From Providencia huaxiensis (lineage in GTDB: Bacteria > Pseudomonadota > Gammaproteobacteria > Enterobacterales > Enterobacteriaceae): a stretch of 64,000 nucleotides of DNA. The stretch covers positions 3,348,001 to 3,412,000 of the forward strand of contig NZ_CP031123.2 of NCBI RefSeq assembly GCF_002843235.3, in the 5' to 3' direction. The first letter of the stretch is position 1, and every line of letters starts with the position of its first letter. Positions 47,033-60,423 of the stretch are shown here, in pieces. Under the pieces are notes generated by a model that worked only from the letters and a program-made list of their open reading frames with translations, did not search any database and had not been told where the DNA came from. A program made the translations under genes and the position numbers.

Positions 47033-47042
47033 TACTATAGTA
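47033..47042. promoter_or_regulatory. candidate toxin-antitoxin operator
   Basis: TACTATAGTA is a perfect palindrome 25 bases upstream of the toxin start codon, where the HTH antitoxin would autoregulate. Confidence 0.45.
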
Positions 47043-47090
47043 GCAAGTGCTATTTTTGAAGGCAATCTGTATCGTTCATTTTTAAGGCAA

Positions 47091-47126
47091 CAAAAAAACC
47101 CGCATTTCCAAGAAATACGGGTTTTC
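47091..47126 (-). terminator. terminator of deaD
   Basis: AAAACCCGCATTT and AAATACGGGTTTT form a stem with one mismatch. On the minus strand it ends in seven T residues, 36 bases past the deaD stop. Confidence 0.85.
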
Positions 47127-47161
47127 ATTTATTAGGAATTAAATTCCCTAAAACCTAGCAA

Positions 47162-49102
47162 TTACGCGTTATGGCTGCTGCTACGACGACGAGGTGCCGC
47201 ATTGGTGCCATCTTGGCGTGGAGCAGAGTTACCACGGTCACGGTTACCACCGCCACGACGCTCACCACCGCCACGACGTTCGCCACCGCGCTCACCACCA
47301 CGGTCATTACGACGACCTGCCCCGAAACCACCTTCGCTACCGCCTTCACGACGTGGACCACCACGACGCTCACCGCCACCACGACGTTCGAACGGTTGTG
47401 CATCACCGATCAGCTGCATTTGAGTGGGTTTATTCAAAATACGTGCGCGACTTAAATGTGTTAACACGTCAGTTGGCATGCCTTTTGGTAATTCAATTGT
47501 CGAGTGAGTTCCGTACAATTTGATATTACCGATATAACGGCTGCTGATATCCGCTTCGTTAGCAATCGCCCCAACAATGTGACGAACTTCCACACCATCA
47601 TCACGGCCAACTTCAATACGGTACATTTCCATGTCACCCACATCACGACGCTCACGACGACCGCCACGCTCACCGCGCTCAGCACGGTCAAAACCATTGC
47701 CGTTGCTGTTACGGTCACGACGATCACCACCACGACGGTCATCACGGTCATTAAATTCACGACGTGGACGACGTGGCGCATCAGGTGGCAGGATCAGTGC
47801 ACGCTCACCTTGAGCCATTTTTAATAATGCCGCTGCCAATGTTTCCATGTCGACATCTTCTGATGGAGACATTTTCGCTAACAGTGAACGATATTGGTCT
47901 AAATCGCTGCTTTCTAATTGCTGTTGAATTTTCTCAGCAAATTTCGCCTGACGACGTTGGCTCAACAGATCTGCATCTGGTAATTCAACTTCAGGGATAG
48001 TCAGCTTCATCGTGCGTTCAACATTACGCAGCAGACGACGTTCACGGTTCTCAACGAACAGTAACGCACGACCTGCACGGCCTGCACGACCTGTACGACC
48101 AATACGGTGAACGTAAGACTCAGCATCCATTGGGATGTCATAGTTAACAACTAAACTAATACGCTCAACGTCCAGACCACGTGCTGCAACGTCAGTTGCG
48201 ATCAAGATATCTAAACGACCATCTTTTAAGCGCTCTAAAGTTTGCTCACGCAGTGCTTGGTTCATGTCACCATTAAGTGCAGCACTGTTGTAGCCATTGC
48301 GTTCTAACGCTTCAGCCACTTCTAATGTCGCATTTTTGGTACGCACGAAAATAATCGCTGCATCGAAGTCTTCCGCTTCTAAGAAACGTACTAATGCTTC
48401 ATTTTTACGCATGCCATACACTGTCCAATAGCTCTGAGCAATGTCTGGACGAGTGGTAATGCTAGCCTGAATACGAATTTCTTTCGGGTCTTTCATAAAA
48501 CGACGTGTAATACGACGAATTGGCTCAGGCATTGTTGCAGAGAACAGCGCAGTTTGGTGCTCAGCTGGAATTTGGCTCATGATGTTTTCAACATCTTCAA
48601 TGAAGCCCATACGCAGCATTTCATCAGCTTCGTCTAAGACTAAGCCTTTTAATTTAGAAAGATCTAACGTGCCACGTTTTAAGTGATCAAGAAGGCGACC
48701 CGGTGTACCCACAACAATTTGTGGTCCTTGGCGCAGTGCACGTAATTGTACGTCATAACGTTGACCACCATACAGGGCAACAACGTTAACGCGGTTCATA
48801 TGTTTAGAGAAATCGCTCATTGCTTCCGCCACTTGAACAGCCAACTCACGAGTTGGAGCAAGTACTAAAATTTGCGGAGCTTTTAAATCTGGGTCGATGT
48901 TATGCAGTAATGGCAAACTAAATGCAGCCGTTTTGCCGCTACCCGTTTGTGCCATACCTAAAACATCATTGCCATCCATTAACAATGGAATACATTGTTG
49001 CTGGATTGGAGATGGTTTTTCATATCCCAGGTCATTCAGTGCTGTCAAAATAGATGCTGATAAACCTAACTCAGCAAAAGAAATATCGGTCTCAGTAGTC
49101 AT
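47162..49102 (-). CDS. deaD: ATP-dependent RNA helicase DeaD (CsdA)
   Basis: DeaD is a DEAD-box helicase involved in ribosome assembly and RNA turnover at low temperature. It has 646 residues from ATG 49102 (MTTETDISF), which aligns with E. coli; the five-codon upstream extension overlaps the likely Shine-Dalgarno GAGG. Walker [16 protein letters not shown] and [10 protein letters not shown] are all intact. An RNA-binding domain (about 485-560) and an Arg-Gly-rich tail follow. The tail's low complexity creates several false frames on the other strand. Confidence 0.97.
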   Translation of the reverse strand: MTTETDISFAELGLSASILTALNDLGYEKPSPIQQQCIPLLMDGNDVLGMAQTGSGKTAAFSLPLLHNIDPDLKAPQILVLAPTRELAVQVAEAMSDFSKHMNRVNVVALYGGQRYDVQLRALRQGPQIVVGTPGRLLDHLKRGTLDLSKLKGLVLDEADEMLRMGFIEDVENIMSQIPAEHQTALFSATMPEPIRRITRRFMKDPKEIRIQASITTRPDIAQSYWTVYGMRKNEALVRFLEAEDFDAAIIFVRTKNATLEVAEALERNGYNSAALNGDMNQALREQTLERLKDGRLDILIATDVAARGLDVERISLVVNYDIPMDAESYVHRIGRTGRAGRAGRALLFVENRERRLLRNVERTMKLTIPEVELPDADLLSQRRQAKFAEKIQQQLESSDLDQYRSLLAKMSPSEDVDMETLAAALLKMAQGERALILPPDAPRRPRREFNDRDDRRGGDRRDRNSNGNGFDRAERGERGGRRERRDVGDMEMYRIEVGRDDGVEVRHIVGAIANEADISSRYIGNIKLYGTHSTIELPKGMPTDVLTHLSRARILNKPTQMQLIGDAQPFERRGGGERRGGPRREGGSEGGFGAGRRNDRGGERGGERRGGGERRGGGNRDRGNSAPRQDGTNAAPRRRSSSHNA

Positions 49103-49172
49103 GTAAAGGTGCCTCATACTTAATGGCAGCCAGTTTACATAACCATGGGAAAATCATTTCGGTCATTTTCAT
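49092..49172 (-). CDS. yrbN: small protein YrbN, upstream of and overlapping deaD
   Basis: A 26-codon frame begins [10 protein letters not shown] and contains LCKLAA; it ends in TGA 8 bases inside deaD. E. coli has a 26-residue protein, YrbN, at the same place between nlpI and deaD with, as I recall, a similar LC-LAA segment. Its stop overlaps the deaD start region, so it probably couples translation to deaD. A second ATG at 49166 is possible. The product function is unknown. Confidence 0.65.
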   Translation of the reverse strand: MKMTEMIFPWLCKLAAIKYEAPLHDY

Positions 49173-49272
49173 TTAAAATGTGAACTGGCTCAAATTGTGT
49201 TTATTAAACGAACAAATAGGCCGTCACCCCGAGGGATGATGACTTAAAAAAATATCGTGAAATGTTCGTCAG

Positions 49273-50190
49273 CTATTGCTGGCCCGATTCTAAAAGGTCG
49301 TCTTGTTCTTGGCCTAACAGCGCCAATTCCAACAATGCATAGCGGTGTTCAACAAAGCTGTGAGCGTTGTTAGCCACCGTCAGTTTGAATAACGCAACTG
49401 CGCTATTCTTATCCCCCAGACTTAGGTAATGTTTACCTAAATAGAAGTTAGTTTCACTGAGATGCTCAGCGAGCGAAGTGTTATCCGTAGATGTTTCTTT
49501 CAAACGCTCCATCAATGTCGTTTCATTGATGTTGCCAAGATAGAATTCTACGATATTCCAGCCCCATTGCCCTTTCTCCGCTTGGTTGTAGCGGGCGGCA
49601 AGATTATCTTGCGCCATACGCGGGTCTATGTCTTTCTCTACGAGATAAAGCCACAGAGTACGAAAAGGATCATTTGGATCTATCTGATAATACGCCAGCA
49701 GATCATCCTGCGCTAGTTTGTATCGTTCACCGTAATATAATGCGATGCCACGATTCATTCGCGCGAAATTGTAAGTTGGATCAAGCTCTAAAACAGAATC
49801 AAACGCTTCATAGGCAGCATCATAATTCCCTGCCTGCGTAAAATATATCCCTAAAAAATTAAAAACTTCAGGAATATCAGGACGAATGGCTAACGCAGTT
49901 GAAAAATCATTACGCGCCAGCGCCCTTAAACCGAGACTATCATACAACACACCGCGCTCATATAAAAGCTGTGCGTATTCATCATCGGTTAAAGACCGGC
50001 TCGCAAGGATTTGTTCCATACGAGCCAGTATCACTTCTTGTTGCAATGAAGGTTGAAGTGGAACGGCAAATACCTCGTTCTTTCGCCAATCTTTGCTACT
50101 ACATCCAATAATAACAAAAAAGATAAGCGCCAAGAGCACACGCGGTAACGTGCGATAATCTCTCACCCGAAGACAGATACTGTTCAACAT
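49273..50190 (-). CDS. nlpI: lipoprotein NlpI
   Basis: NlpI is an outer-membrane lipoprotein with TPR repeats. It is an adaptor for the Prc protease and scaffolds peptidoglycan hydrolases such as MepS. It has 305 residues. The lipobox ends at C30 (FVIIGC), and TPR units fill about 75-160 with a later one near 250. The N-terminus is about ten residues longer than in E. coli. It lies between pnp and yrbN-deaD, the conserved order. Confidence 0.95.
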   Translation of the reverse strand: MLNSICLRVRDYRTLPRVLLALIFFVIIGCSSKDWRKNEVFAVPLQPSLQQEVILARMEQILASRSLTDDEYAQLLYERGVLYDSLGLRALARNDFSTALAIRPDIPEVFNFLGIYFTQAGNYDAAYEAFDSVLELDPTYNFARMNRGIALYYGERYKLAQDDLLAYYQIDPNDPFRTLWLYLVEKDIDPRMAQDNLAARYNQAEKGQWGWNIVEFYLGNINETTLMERLKETSTDNTSLAEHLSETNFYLGKHYLSLGDKNSAVALFKLTVANNAHSFVEHRYALLELALLGQEQDDLLESGQQ

Positions 50191-50283
50191 ACTCCGCCCT
50201 TACATTACCACGCTTTACAAATTATGGTTTCAGCAAACTTAGGCTGATAGCGCCCTAACTTAATAGAGCACTGTTAGGCCAGC

Positions 50284-52407
50284 TTACTCTGCTGAGTCCT
50301 GCGGTTGCGCTGCTTGTTCTTCAGTTGCTACCGCTTCTTTCATGCTAAGACGGATACGCCCTTGACGGTCGATTTCCAATACTTTAACAGGAACTTCTTG
50401 ACCCATTTGCAGGTAATCAGTCACTTTCTCAACACGTTTGTCCGCGATTTGAGAAATGTGAACCAGACCTTCTTTACCGCCACCGATAGCAACAAATGCA
50501 CCAAAGTCGACGATGCGAGTTACTTTACCTGGGTAAATGCGGCCCACTTCAACTTCTGCAGTAATGTCTTCGATACGACGAATAGCTTCTTTCGCTTTTA
50601 TGCCATCCGTTGCTGCAATCTTCACAGTACCGTCATCTTCGATTTCGATTGTTGTGCCTGTCTCTTCCGTTAACGCACGGATCACAGAACCACCTTTACC
50701 GATGACATCTTTGATTTTGTCTGGGTTGATGCGGATAGTGTAAATACGTGGAGCAAATTCAGAGATTTCTTCACGTGGACCATTGATTGCTTGTTCCATC
50801 GTACCAAGAATGTGCAAACGCGCACCTTTTGCTTGGTTTAATGCAACTTGCATGATCTCACTAGTGATACCTTCGATTTTGATGTCCATTTGCAGTGCGC
50901 TGATACCTTCACGGCTACCAGCTACTTTAAAGTCCATATCACCTAAGTGGTCTTCATCACCTAAGATATCGGACAGAACAACGAAGTCGTTGCCTTCTTT
51001 TACCAGACCCATGGCAATACCAGCAACCGCTGCTTTAATTGGTACACCAGCATCCATCAGAGCCAGAGACGCACCACAAACAGACGCCATTGAAGACGAG
51101 CCGTTAGATTCAGTAATCTCAGACACCACACGTACGGTGTATGGGAAATCTGCGTGGTCAGGCATAACAGCTAACACACCGCGTTTCGCTAAACGGCCAT
51201 GGCCAATTTCACGACGTTTTGGTGAACCGACCATGCCGGTTTCACCGACAGAATATGGAGGGAAGTTGTAGTGGAACAAGAAACGGTCAGTGTACTCGCC
51301 CATTAATTGGTCGATAACCTGTGCATCACGCTCTGTACCTAATGTTGCAGTCACTAACGCCTGAGTTTCACCACGAGTGAACAACGCAGAACCGTGAGTG
51401 CGTGGCAGAACACCAGTACGTACATCCAGTGCACGGACCATATCTTTTTCGCGACCATCGATACGTGGCTCACCACGAATAACACGGCTACGAACCACTT
51501 GTTTTTCTAAGTTAGCTAAAATATCACCCACTTCAGAAACATCAACGTTTTCATCTTCTGCAACTAATACCGCAGTGACTTCTTCTTTGATTAAGTCAAC
51601 TTGTGCGTAACGTTCTTGTTTCTCAGTAATGCGGTATGCATCACCCATACGGCTTTCTGCTAATGCAGCAACACGGTCGTTCAGAGCTTGGTTAACTGGC
51701 TCTGGCTGCCAATCCCATTTCTCTTTACCGGCTTCTTTCACTAATTCATTGATATTCTGAATAACAACTTGTTGTTGATCGTGGCCAAATACCACCGCAC
51801 CTAACATTTGTTCTTCACTTAATAAATCAGCTTCAGATTCAACCATTAATACCGCGTTATCAGTACCTGCAACCACTAAGTCTAAACGGCTATTTTTCAG
51901 CTCGTCCGCTGTTGGGTTCAGAACATATTGGTCGTTGATAAAACCAACACGAGCCGCACCGATTGGGCCATTGAATGGAACACCAGACAGCGCTAATACC
52001 GCAGATGCACCGATCATCGCAACGATATCTGGGTTAACTTGTGGGTTAACAGAGACAACGGTCGCAATGATTTGAATTTCGTTGTAAAAACCTTCTGGGA
52101 ACAGAGGACGCAGAGGACGGTCAATCAAACGTGCGATTAACGTTTCGCCTTCACCAGGACGACCTTCACGACGGAAGAAACTTCCCGGGATACGGCCCGC
52201 TGCATATGTACGTTCTTGATAGTTAACCGTTAAAGGGAAGAAGTCTTGGCCTTCTTTCACTTTCTTCTGTGCAACTGCAGTTACAAATACTGCAGTGTCA
52301 TCCATGTTAACCATAACAGCAGCAGATGCTTGGCGTGCAATCATACCTGTTTCAATCGAAACAGTATGTTGACCATATTGGAATTTACGAACAATAGGAT
52401 TTAACAC
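50284..52407 (-). CDS. pnp: polyribonucleotide nucleotidyltransferase (PNPase)
   Basis: PNPase is a phosphorolytic 3'-5' exoribonuclease and part of the RNA degradosome. From GTG 52407 (read MLNPIVRKF) it has 707 residues, like E. coli (711), with AAGGG seven bases upstream; the 15 codons further up do not align. It has two RNase PH domains, a KH domain ([15 protein letters not shown]) and an S1 domain ([13 protein letters not shown]). A long leader stem-loop at 52475-52532 suggests RNase III-dependent autoregulation. Confidence 0.97.
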   Translation of the reverse strand: MLNPIVRKFQYGQHTVSIETGMIARQASAAVMVNMDDTAVFVTAVAQKKVKEGQDFFPLTVNYQERTYAAGRIPGSFFRREGRPGEGETLIARLIDRPLRPLFPEGFYNEIQIIATVVSVNPQVNPDIVAMIGASAVLALSGVPFNGPIGAARVGFINDQYVLNPTADELKNSRLDLVVAGTDNAVLMVESEADLLSEEQMLGAVVFGHDQQQVVIQNINELVKEAGKEKWDWQPEPVNQALNDRVAALAESRMGDAYRITEKQERYAQVDLIKEEVTAVLVAEDENVDVSEVGDILANLEKQVVRSRVIRGEPRIDGREKDMVRALDVRTGVLPRTHGSALFTRGETQALVTATLGTERDAQVIDQLMGEYTDRFLFHYNFPPYSVGETGMVGSPKRREIGHGRLAKRGVLAVMPDHADFPYTVRVVSEITESNGSSSMASVCGASLALMDAGVPIKAAVAGIAMGLVKEGNDFVVLSDILGDEDHLGDMDFKVAGSREGISALQMDIKIEGITSEIMQVALNQAKGARLHILGTMEQAINGPREEISEFAPRIYTIRINPDKIKDVIGKGGSVIRALTEETGTTIEIEDDGTVKIAATDGIKAKEAIRRIEDITAEVEVGRIYPGKVTRIVDFGAFVAIGGGKEGLVHISQIADKRVEKVTDYLQMGQEVPVKVLEIDRQGRIRLSMKEAVATEEQAAQPQDSAE

Positions 52408-52474
52408 TATATTACCCTTTTTGTAAGGCACCTTGAGATTCTCAGGGTGCATTGGCTTACTCTTCCTACTACAG

Positions 52475-52532
52475 CCTCGCGACTAATGAGAATACTGATA
52501 TTCCCGTGATCAATTCTCTCATTAGCCGCGCG
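52475..52532 (-). promoter_or_regulatory. pnp leader stem-loop (probable RNase III site)
   Basis: The long arms (GCGACTAATGAGAAT at 52479-52493 and ATTCTCTCATTAGCCGC at 52513-52529) can form an extended hairpin in the pnp 5' leader. In E. coli a comparable stem is cut by RNase III and then destabilised by PNPase itself. Confidence 0.7.
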
Positions 52533-52646
52533 AATCGGATGTAGCGAAGAGGCATTAATAAAACTGCTTACTACGACTTATAGCTTAGCATTTAAGTTAA
52601 GTATAATTCGAGTATTACTTCAACTTTCAAAACAACTTTTAGAAGA

Positions 52647-52668
52647 AAAGGGGCCATTTGGCCCCTTT
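52647..52668 (-). terminator. terminator between rpsO and pnp
   Basis: AAAGGGGCC and GGCCCCTTT form a 9-bp stem with a 4-base loop, with T residues after it on the minus strand. In E. coli partial read-through of such a terminator supplies part of pnp mRNA. Confidence 0.88.
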
Positions 52669-52686
52669 CCCCTGAAACTGACAAGA

Positions 52687-52956
52687 TTAACGACGCAGAC
52701 CTAAACGCTCGATAAGAGCTGTGTAGCGCGCGATATCTTTACCTTTCAAGTAAGCTTGTAAGCGACGACGCTGAGCAACCATACGCAGCAGACCACGACG
52801 GCTGTGGTGATCTTTTTTGTGCTCTGCAAAGTGGCTTTGCAGGTGGTTGATTTGTGCAGTCAGCAGAGCGATTTGAACTTCGCTTGAACCAGTGTCATTT
52901 TCACCGCGGCCGAACTCAGCAACGATTTTAGCTTTCGCTTCATTACTTAGAGACAT
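52687..52956 (-). CDS. rpsO: 30S ribosomal protein S15
   Basis: S15 binds 16S rRNA early in 30S assembly. From ATG 52956 (MSLSNEAK) it has 89 residues, the standard length, with TGGAG upstream. The [19 protein letters not shown] block is conserved. Confidence 0.98.
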   Translation of the reverse strand: MSLSNEAKAKIVAEFGRGENDTGSSEVQIALLTAQINHLQSHFAEHKKDHHSRRGLLRMVAQRRRLQAYLKGKDIARYTALIERLGLRR

Positions 52957-53068
52957 AATAAACTCCAAAATGATTAATGTAAGTGATGAGAGCCAATCTC
53001 TAATTTAGCATCTCAAGATTAAGCGCCGCTATTCTACGCTGCTTAAGGCAGCAAAGCAATAAGCGCCA

Positions 53069-54022
53069 CTATGCGGACGGTTCATTTTCCACGACCAAAC
53101 GCTTCGGTGCAAGTCTGCCATCTTCGCTGATAAGAGCAATACCGATAAACCGTTGCGCTTCACCGCAGGTGACACGTACCATACAACCCTCTTCAAGGGC
53201 TTGGACTGCGGCTCTCACAGGTTGACCCTGTTTGAAATAAGCCGCTGTTTCTTCTGTAATATTTACTGCTGGAAAATGAACAACTGCGGTATCCATTGGC
53301 AATAATAAAGAGTCAAGCAAGGACTCAAAAGAACCTTCACCCGCATCGACTTTTGCCCGTAAAGCGGCTAGTTGCTCCAATGTTACCATTCGCTCATAAG
53401 GATAGTTAGCCACTTGCACTCGACGCAGGTAAATGACATGCGCACCACAGCCTAACATCTCACCTAAATCATCGATAATTGTACGAATATAGGTGCCTTT
53501 AGAACAGTGTATTTCCAGTTCTAATTCGTTATTTTCTAAACGAATAAACTGTAATTCATACACTGTAATTGGACGAGCTTCACGTTCAACGGTAATACCT
53601 TTACGTGCATATTCATACAATGGACGACCTTGGTGTTTCAACGCTGAATACATTGAAGGAACTTGTAATGTATCACCACGGAAAAATTCTAAAGCATCAT
53701 CCAGTTGCTGCTGTGTAAACTCTACGTTACGCTCACTAATAATTTCGCCATGTGAATCTGACGTATCAGTACGCTGCCCAAGACGAGCAATGACGCGATA
53801 ACGTTTATCTGAATCGAGTAAAAACTGGGAAAATTTCGTCGCTTCGCCGAGACAAACAGGCAACATTCCTGTTGCTAGAGGGTCAAGTGCCCCCGTGTGC
53901 CCAGCTTTATTGGCATTAAAAAAGCGCCGCACTTTCTGCAGCGCATCATTTGAAGAAATATCCGTGGGTTTATCCAGCAGCACTACACCGTCAATATTAC
54001 GGCCGCTACGACGACGCCCCAT
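53069..54022 (-). CDS. truB: tRNA pseudouridine(55) synthase TruB
   Basis: TruB makes pseudouridine 55 in the T loop of tRNAs. It has 317 residues. The catalytic aspartate lies in [31 protein letters not shown] and [14 protein letters not shown] are conserved. A C-terminal PUA-like domain is present. Its ATG shares one base with the rbfA stop codon. Confidence 0.97.
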   Translation of the reverse strand: MGRRRSGRNIDGVVLLDKPTDISSNDALQKVRRFFNANKAGHTGALDPLATGMLPVCLGEATKFSQFLLDSDKRYRVIARLGQRTDTSDSHGEIISERNVEFTQQQLDDALEFFRGDTLQVPSMYSALKHQGRPLYEYARKGITVEREARPITVYELQFIRLENNELELEIHCSKGTYIRTIIDDLGEMLGCGAHVIYLRRVQVANYPYERMVTLEQLAALRAKVDAGEGSFESLLDSLLLPMDTAVVHFPAVNITEETAAYFKQGQPVRAAVQALEEGCMVRVTCGEAQRFIGIALISEDGRLAPKRLVVENEPSA

Positions 54023-54432
54023 TATTTTTCCTCTTTATCACTAACATCCGCACGACGTTTTTCATCATCGCGGATCACATTTGACACTAAATTAGACATC
54101 CGCATACCGTCAACAAGTGAATTATCATATTCAAATGTTAACTCAGGAATAATACGCAAGCGCATTGCTTTCCCAATTAATGAACGTATAAAACCAGACG
54201 CTTCATTTAATGCTTTAATGCCATCTGCAACCATTTCTTCTTCGCTTTTATCATTAGCGATATTGAAAAAAGTCACAAAGACTTTACCGTATGCAAGGTC
54301 ACGAGATAACTCGACACCTGAAACAGTAGCCATACCAATACGCGGATCTTTGATCTCGCGCTGTAAAATGATCGCAATTTCTTTTTGCATCTCTTGTGCT
54401 ACGCGTTGTGCACGACTGAATTCTTTTGCCAT
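54022..54432 (-). CDS. rbfA: ribosome-binding factor A
   Basis: RbfA is a KH-fold 30S maturation and cold-adaptation factor of 136 residues from ATG 54432 ([11 protein letters not shown]), where E. coli RbfA starts. AGGAG precedes it. The 14 upstream codons are not conserved. Confidence 0.95.
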   Translation of the reverse strand: MAKEFSRAQRVAQEMQKEIAIILQREIKDPRIGMATVSGVELSRDLAYGKVFVTFFNIANDKSEEEMVADGIKALNEASGFIRSLIGKAMRLRIIPELTFEYDNSLVDGMRMSNLVSNVIRDDEKRRADVSDKEEK

Positions 54433-54518
54433 CGTTATATCTCCTGACAATAAAGGGGGCAAGCGCCCCCTCATTCATACTGGTTTGTCACCACGACATT
54501 TCGTGGGTACTCACAAAA

Positions 54519-57257
54519 TTAACCGTCGATAGAACGTTTAACTTCAATGATTTCGAAGACTTCGATCATATCGCCGACACGGACATCATTGTAGTTCTTA
54601 ACGCCGATACCACATTCCATGCCGTTACGAACTTCGCTGACGTCATCTTTAAAGCGACGCAGTGATTCTAACTCACCTTCATAGATAACGACGTTATCAC
54701 GCAGGACACGGATTGGGTTGTTACGTTTAATGGTACCTTCAGTAACCATACAACCAGCAACAGCGCCGAATTTCGGTGATTTAAACACATCACGAACTTC
54801 TGCAAGACCAATAATTTGCTGCTTGTATTCAGGCGCTAACATACCGCTCATCGCTTGTTTGATTTCATCAATTAAGCTATAGATAACAGAGTAGTAGCGT
54901 AAGTCAACGCTTTCACTTTCAATCACACGACGCGCAGAAGCATCTGCACGTACGTTGAAGCCTAAAATGATAGCATTCGATGCCGCTGCTAATGTTGCGT
55001 CAGTTTCAGTGATACCACCAACACCAGAACCGATGATTTTAATTTTAACTTCATCAGTCGACAGCTTCATTAGAGAGTCAGTAATCGCTTCACAAGTACC
55101 TTGAACATCGGTTTTCAGAACGATATTCAGCTCAGAAACTTTACCTTCTTCCATGTTAGCAAACATGTTTTCCAGTTTAGATTTCTGCTGACGAGCGAGT
55201 TTAACATCACGGAATTTACCTTGACGATACAGGGCAACTTCACGTGCTTTTTTCTCGTCACGTACAACTGTCGCTTCATCACCTGCAGAAGGTACGCTAG
55301 ACAGACCTAAAATCTCGACTGGCATTGAAGGACCTGCAGACTGAACATCTTTACCTAATTCGTTACGCATTGCACGAATACGGCCATATTCGAAACCACA
55401 CAGGACGATGTCGCCTTTGTTCAGTGTACCTTCTTGAACTAAGATTGTTGCAACTGGGCCACGACCTTTGTCCAGATAAGATTCAACGACCACACCACTC
55501 GCCATACCGGTATAAACAGCTTTAAGTTCTAATACTTCAGCTTGTAGCAACAGCGCATCAAGTAAATCGTCAATACCTGTACCCACTTTCGCAGATACAC
55601 CGATAAATTGAGTGTCACCGCCCCACTCTTCAGAAATAACACCGTACTGAGACAGTTCATTTCTTACACGGTCAATGTCAGCTTCTGGCTTATCAATTTT
55701 GTTCACTGCAACTACGATTGGCACACCCGCCGCTTTTGCGTGCTGGATAGCTTCGATTGTTTGTGGCATTACACCATCGTCCGCAGCAACAACCAGTACA
55801 ACGATATCTGTTGCCTGAGCACCACGAGCACGCATAGAAGTAAACGCGGCGTGACCTGGGGTATCTAAGAAGGTAATCATACCTTTGTCAGTTTGGACGT
55901 GGTATGCACCAATGTGCTGAGTAATACCACCCGCTTCGCCTGACGCCACTTTCGTTGAACGAATGTAGTCAAGTAAAGAAGTTTTACCGTGGTCAACGTG
56001 ACCCATGATAGTAACAACTGGTGCACGTGGCTCTTGCATTGCAGAGCCTGTGTCACGGTCATTCATTACTGACTCTTCTAATTCGTTTTCACGACGCAGA
56101 ATAACTTTGTGGCCCATTTCTTCTGCAACTAACTGTGCAGTTTCTTGGTCAATCACTTGGTTGATAGTCGCCATTGCGCCCATCTTCATCATCGTTTTGA
56201 TGACTTGAGAACCTTTTACTGCCATTTTATTAGCAAGTTCACCAACAGTGATCGTTTCGCCAATCACAACATCACGGTTAACCGCAGCTGCTGGCTTAGT
56301 AAAGCTTTGTTGTAAAGAACTACCTTTACGTTGTTTACCTTTACTGCGACCTGAACGGCCTGCGGCTCGTTCTTCTTCGCGATCTGCTTTTTCAGAAAGT
56401 TTATTACCTTTCTTTTGGCGAGGTGCTTTTGCAGTACGATTACGTGAACGACGGCCTTCTTCTTTCTCATCACTTTCATCTTCAGCCGCACGAGCGTGCG
56501 TCGAAGTTGTCGTGTGATAATCGCTGTCTTCTTCAGTTTTCGTTTCAGCAGTCCACTTTTCACCGTTTTCTTCTGCCATTTTGCGAGCTTCTTCAGCTAC
56601 ACGGCGTGCTTCTGCTTCAACTTTGCGCTGAGTTTCTTCTTCAGCTTTACGTTTTAGCTCCGCAGCTTCAGCTTCACGGCGTTGTTTGTCGGCATTACTT
56701 TCTACAGCTTTGCCTGTCTTTTGTTGATTTTCGCTTGGTTTCACTTTTTCTCTTTCCGCTGCTTCGCGCGTAGCTTTATCTGCTGCTTCACGTTTTGCTT
56801 TCTCTTGGGCTTCACGTTTTGCCTTTTCTTCCGCTTCACGTTTAGCGGCTTCTTCTGCTAATCGTTTTGCTTCTGCTTGACGTTGTGCCAGTTCTTCAGC
56901 TTCGCGCTGTGCCTGCTCTTCCGCTTCACGCTGCGCCTGCTCTTCCGCTTTTGCTTCTTCAGCATCACGGTTCACATAAGTGCGTTTTTTGCGGACTTCG
57001 ACATTTACCGATTTGCTTTTGCCACCGGTGACGGGGACACTCAGCGTACTACGAGTTTTGCGCTGTAGTGTCATTTTGCTTGGCTGACCCGTTGCCCCGC
57101 CTTGTTCACGGTTTAAATGGCTCAGTAAAGCTTCTTTTTCTGACTGGCTAACAGAGTCATTCTCACCTTTTTTGATCCCTGCTTCAGCAAATTGCTGTAC
57201 CAGGCGATCAACTGTGGTTTGAATTTCCGTTGCCAATGTTTTTACAGTTTCTGTCAT
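54519..57257 (-). CDS. infB: translation initiation factor IF-2
   Basis: IF-2 is a GTPase that brings fMet-tRNA to the 30S subunit and promotes subunit joining. It has 912 residues (E. coli 890). After an N-terminal IF2-N domain comes a long Glu/Ala/Lys/Arg-rich coiled region (about 105-235). A second N domain follows, then G motifs GHVDHGKTS (about 416), DTPGHAAF and NKID, and the C-terminal tRNA-binding domains. The low-complexity region creates false frames on the plus strand. It lies between nusA and rbfA. Confidence 0.97.
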   Translation of the reverse strand: MTETVKTLATEIQTTVDRLVQQFAEAGIKKGENDSVSQSEKEALLSHLNREQGGATGQPSKMTLQRKTRSTLSVPVTGGKSKSVNVEVRKKRTYVNRDAEEAKAEEQAQREAEEQAQREAEELAQRQAEAKRLAEEAAKREAEEKAKREAQEKAKREAADKATREAAEREKVKPSENQQKTGKAVESNADKQRREAEAAELKRKAEEETQRKVEAEARRVAEEARKMAEENGEKWTAETKTEEDSDYHTTTSTHARAAEDESDEKEEGRRSRNRTAKAPRQKKGNKLSEKADREEERAAGRSGRSKGKQRKGSSLQQSFTKPAAAVNRDVVIGETITVGELANKMAVKGSQVIKTMMKMGAMATINQVIDQETAQLVAEEMGHKVILRRENELEESVMNDRDTGSAMQEPRAPVVTIMGHVDHGKTSLLDYIRSTKVASGEAGGITQHIGAYHVQTDKGMITFLDTPGHAAFTSMRARGAQATDIVVLVVAADDGVMPQTIEAIQHAKAAGVPIVVAVNKIDKPEADIDRVRNELSQYGVISEEWGGDTQFIGVSAKVGTGIDDLLDALLLQAEVLELKAVYTGMASGVVVESYLDKGRGPVATILVQEGTLNKGDIVLCGFEYGRIRAMRNELGKDVQSAGPSMPVEILGLSSVPSAGDEATVVRDEKKAREVALYRQGKFRDVKLARQQKSKLENMFANMEEGKVSELNIVLKTDVQGTCEAITDSLMKLSTDEVKIKIIGSGVGGITETDATLAAASNAIILGFNVRADASARRVIESESVDLRYYSVIYSLIDEIKQAMSGMLAPEYKQQIIGLAEVRDVFKSPKFGAVAGCMVTEGTIKRNNPIRVLRDNVVIYEGELESLRRFKDDVSEVRNGMECGIGVKNYNDVRVGDMIEVFEIIEVKRSIDG

Positions 57258-57280
57258 GCCGTTCCTTCCTGCTACAGTGT

Positions 57281-59265
<1,985 letters not shown>

Positions 59266-59281
59266 GCCCACCCCCAGACAT

Positions 59282-59304
59282 AAAAAAAGGGCTATAAAAG
59301 CCCA
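59282..59304 (-). terminator. second terminator/attenuator before rimP
   Basis: On the minus strand GGGCT and AGCCC form a short stem followed by seven T residues, ending 17 bases before the rimP start. It may attenuate transcription arriving from metY. Confidence 0.75.
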
Positions 59305-59324
59305 GTTAATTCGATTGTCAAATA

Positions 59325-59350
59325 ACAAAAAACCCCGAAATTCGGGGCTT
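59325..59350 (-). terminator. terminator downstream of metY
   Basis: The CCCCGAAATTCGGGG palindrome is followed on the minus strand by six T residues. It lies between the tRNA and rimP, upstream of a second terminator-like hairpin. Confidence 0.85.
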
Positions 59351-59517
59351 TATGCAACTGGACCCTGTAGTGCACGGGTTCACCATATTCTTATTATACC
59401 TGTAAAATCTAGAGAAATCGATGAGAAATTTTGAGAGCTGTTAGATAACTGCACTTGATTACTACACCGGATAACTACTATAGACTGCGATACTGACAAG
59501 GTATGTTGAATAAGAAA

Positions 59518-59594
<77 letters not shown>

Positions 59595-59653
59595 TTCGAA
59601 AACGTGTCATATTCTACACGGATAACCTGTAAATCACAAGCTATCTAAAATAA

Positions 59654-59743
59654 TGGTGCCGAGGACGGGACTTGAACCCGTACGCCCGTTTTGTAGGCAC
59701 TACCACCTCAAGGTAGCGTGTATACCAATTTCACCACCTCGGC
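59654..59743 (-). tRNA. leuU: tRNA-Leu (GAG)
   Basis: This 90-base class II tRNA has a long variable arm, anticodon GAG in loop CTTGAGG, acceptor stem GCCGAGG/CCTCGGC and encoded CCA. It lies between secG and metY, like E. coli leuU. Confidence 0.96.
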
Positions 59744-59858
59744 ACTGAGGCGAGGTTATCAATACTTAATCAATAACCTCAAATTTTAACTTCTCACTCA
59801 TCGCTGAGCTTACTACTTAATGATGGCATTAGTTGCCTTCATTCGGAATCTTTCACAC

Positions 59859-60203
59859 TTAACGAGGGATATCGCTCGTTGGTGTAGCTGGTGCTGCCGG
59901 AACGTCTGTTGGTTGCTCGACTTTAGTAGGTTCACTAATGTTTTCCCACTTACTACCACTACCAGTTCCGTACTTGTTGGCAGTCATATTGCCAAGTATT
60001 AAACTGATGATGAAAAACACAGCAGCCAAGATCCCAGTCATACGGGTCATGAAGTTACCTGAACCCGATGAACCAAACAGTGTTGCAGAAGCGCCCGCAC
60101 CGAATGAAGCTCCCATGTCAGCACCTTTACCTTGCTGTAACATGATCAGACCAATAAGCCCGATAGCCGCTAGCAAGAATATAATTAAAAGAGCTACATA
60201 CAT
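59859..60203 (-). CDS. secG: preprotein translocase subunit SecG
   Basis: SecG is a small inner-membrane subunit of the SecYEG channel. It has 114 residues with two helices (about 3-20 and 53-72) around the conserved QQGKGADMGASFG loop, and a Pro/Thr-rich tail. It is the gene before leuU and after glmM, as usual. Confidence 0.95.
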   Translation of the reverse strand: MYVALLIIFLLAAIGLIGLIMLQQGKGADMGASFGAGASATLFGSSGSGNFMTRMTGILAAVFFIISLILGNMTANKYGTGSGSKWENISEPTKVEQPTDVPAAPATPTSDIPR

Positions 60204-60423
60204 TTGAGTTACCTATTCAGTTGCGGTGCATAGCGTAATGCTATGACCTTTATCACTGCACACCTACTCATTTCGACCGCGAAGAAACACTCTTACGGGA
60301 TTGAGCAGGTGCGAATACTAACCAAAGCTGAGCAGACAAGCAAGTCTATTTTGACTCCATTTGATTATTTGCAGAAAAAAACAACAAATCATCAAAATAT
60401 TGCTCAGCTTCACCAATAACAAC

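Noticed and set aside
47155..47824. Several 60-110 codon frames opposite or shifted within deaD
   Set aside because: They come from the low-complexity Arg-Gly repeat coding of DeaD and read as Thr/Val/His/Arg-Pro runs.
56264..57068. Frames of 60-116 codons opposite or shifted within infB
   Set aside because: They lie over the biased Glu/Ala/Lys/Arg coding of the IF-2 N-terminal region and have no independent features.
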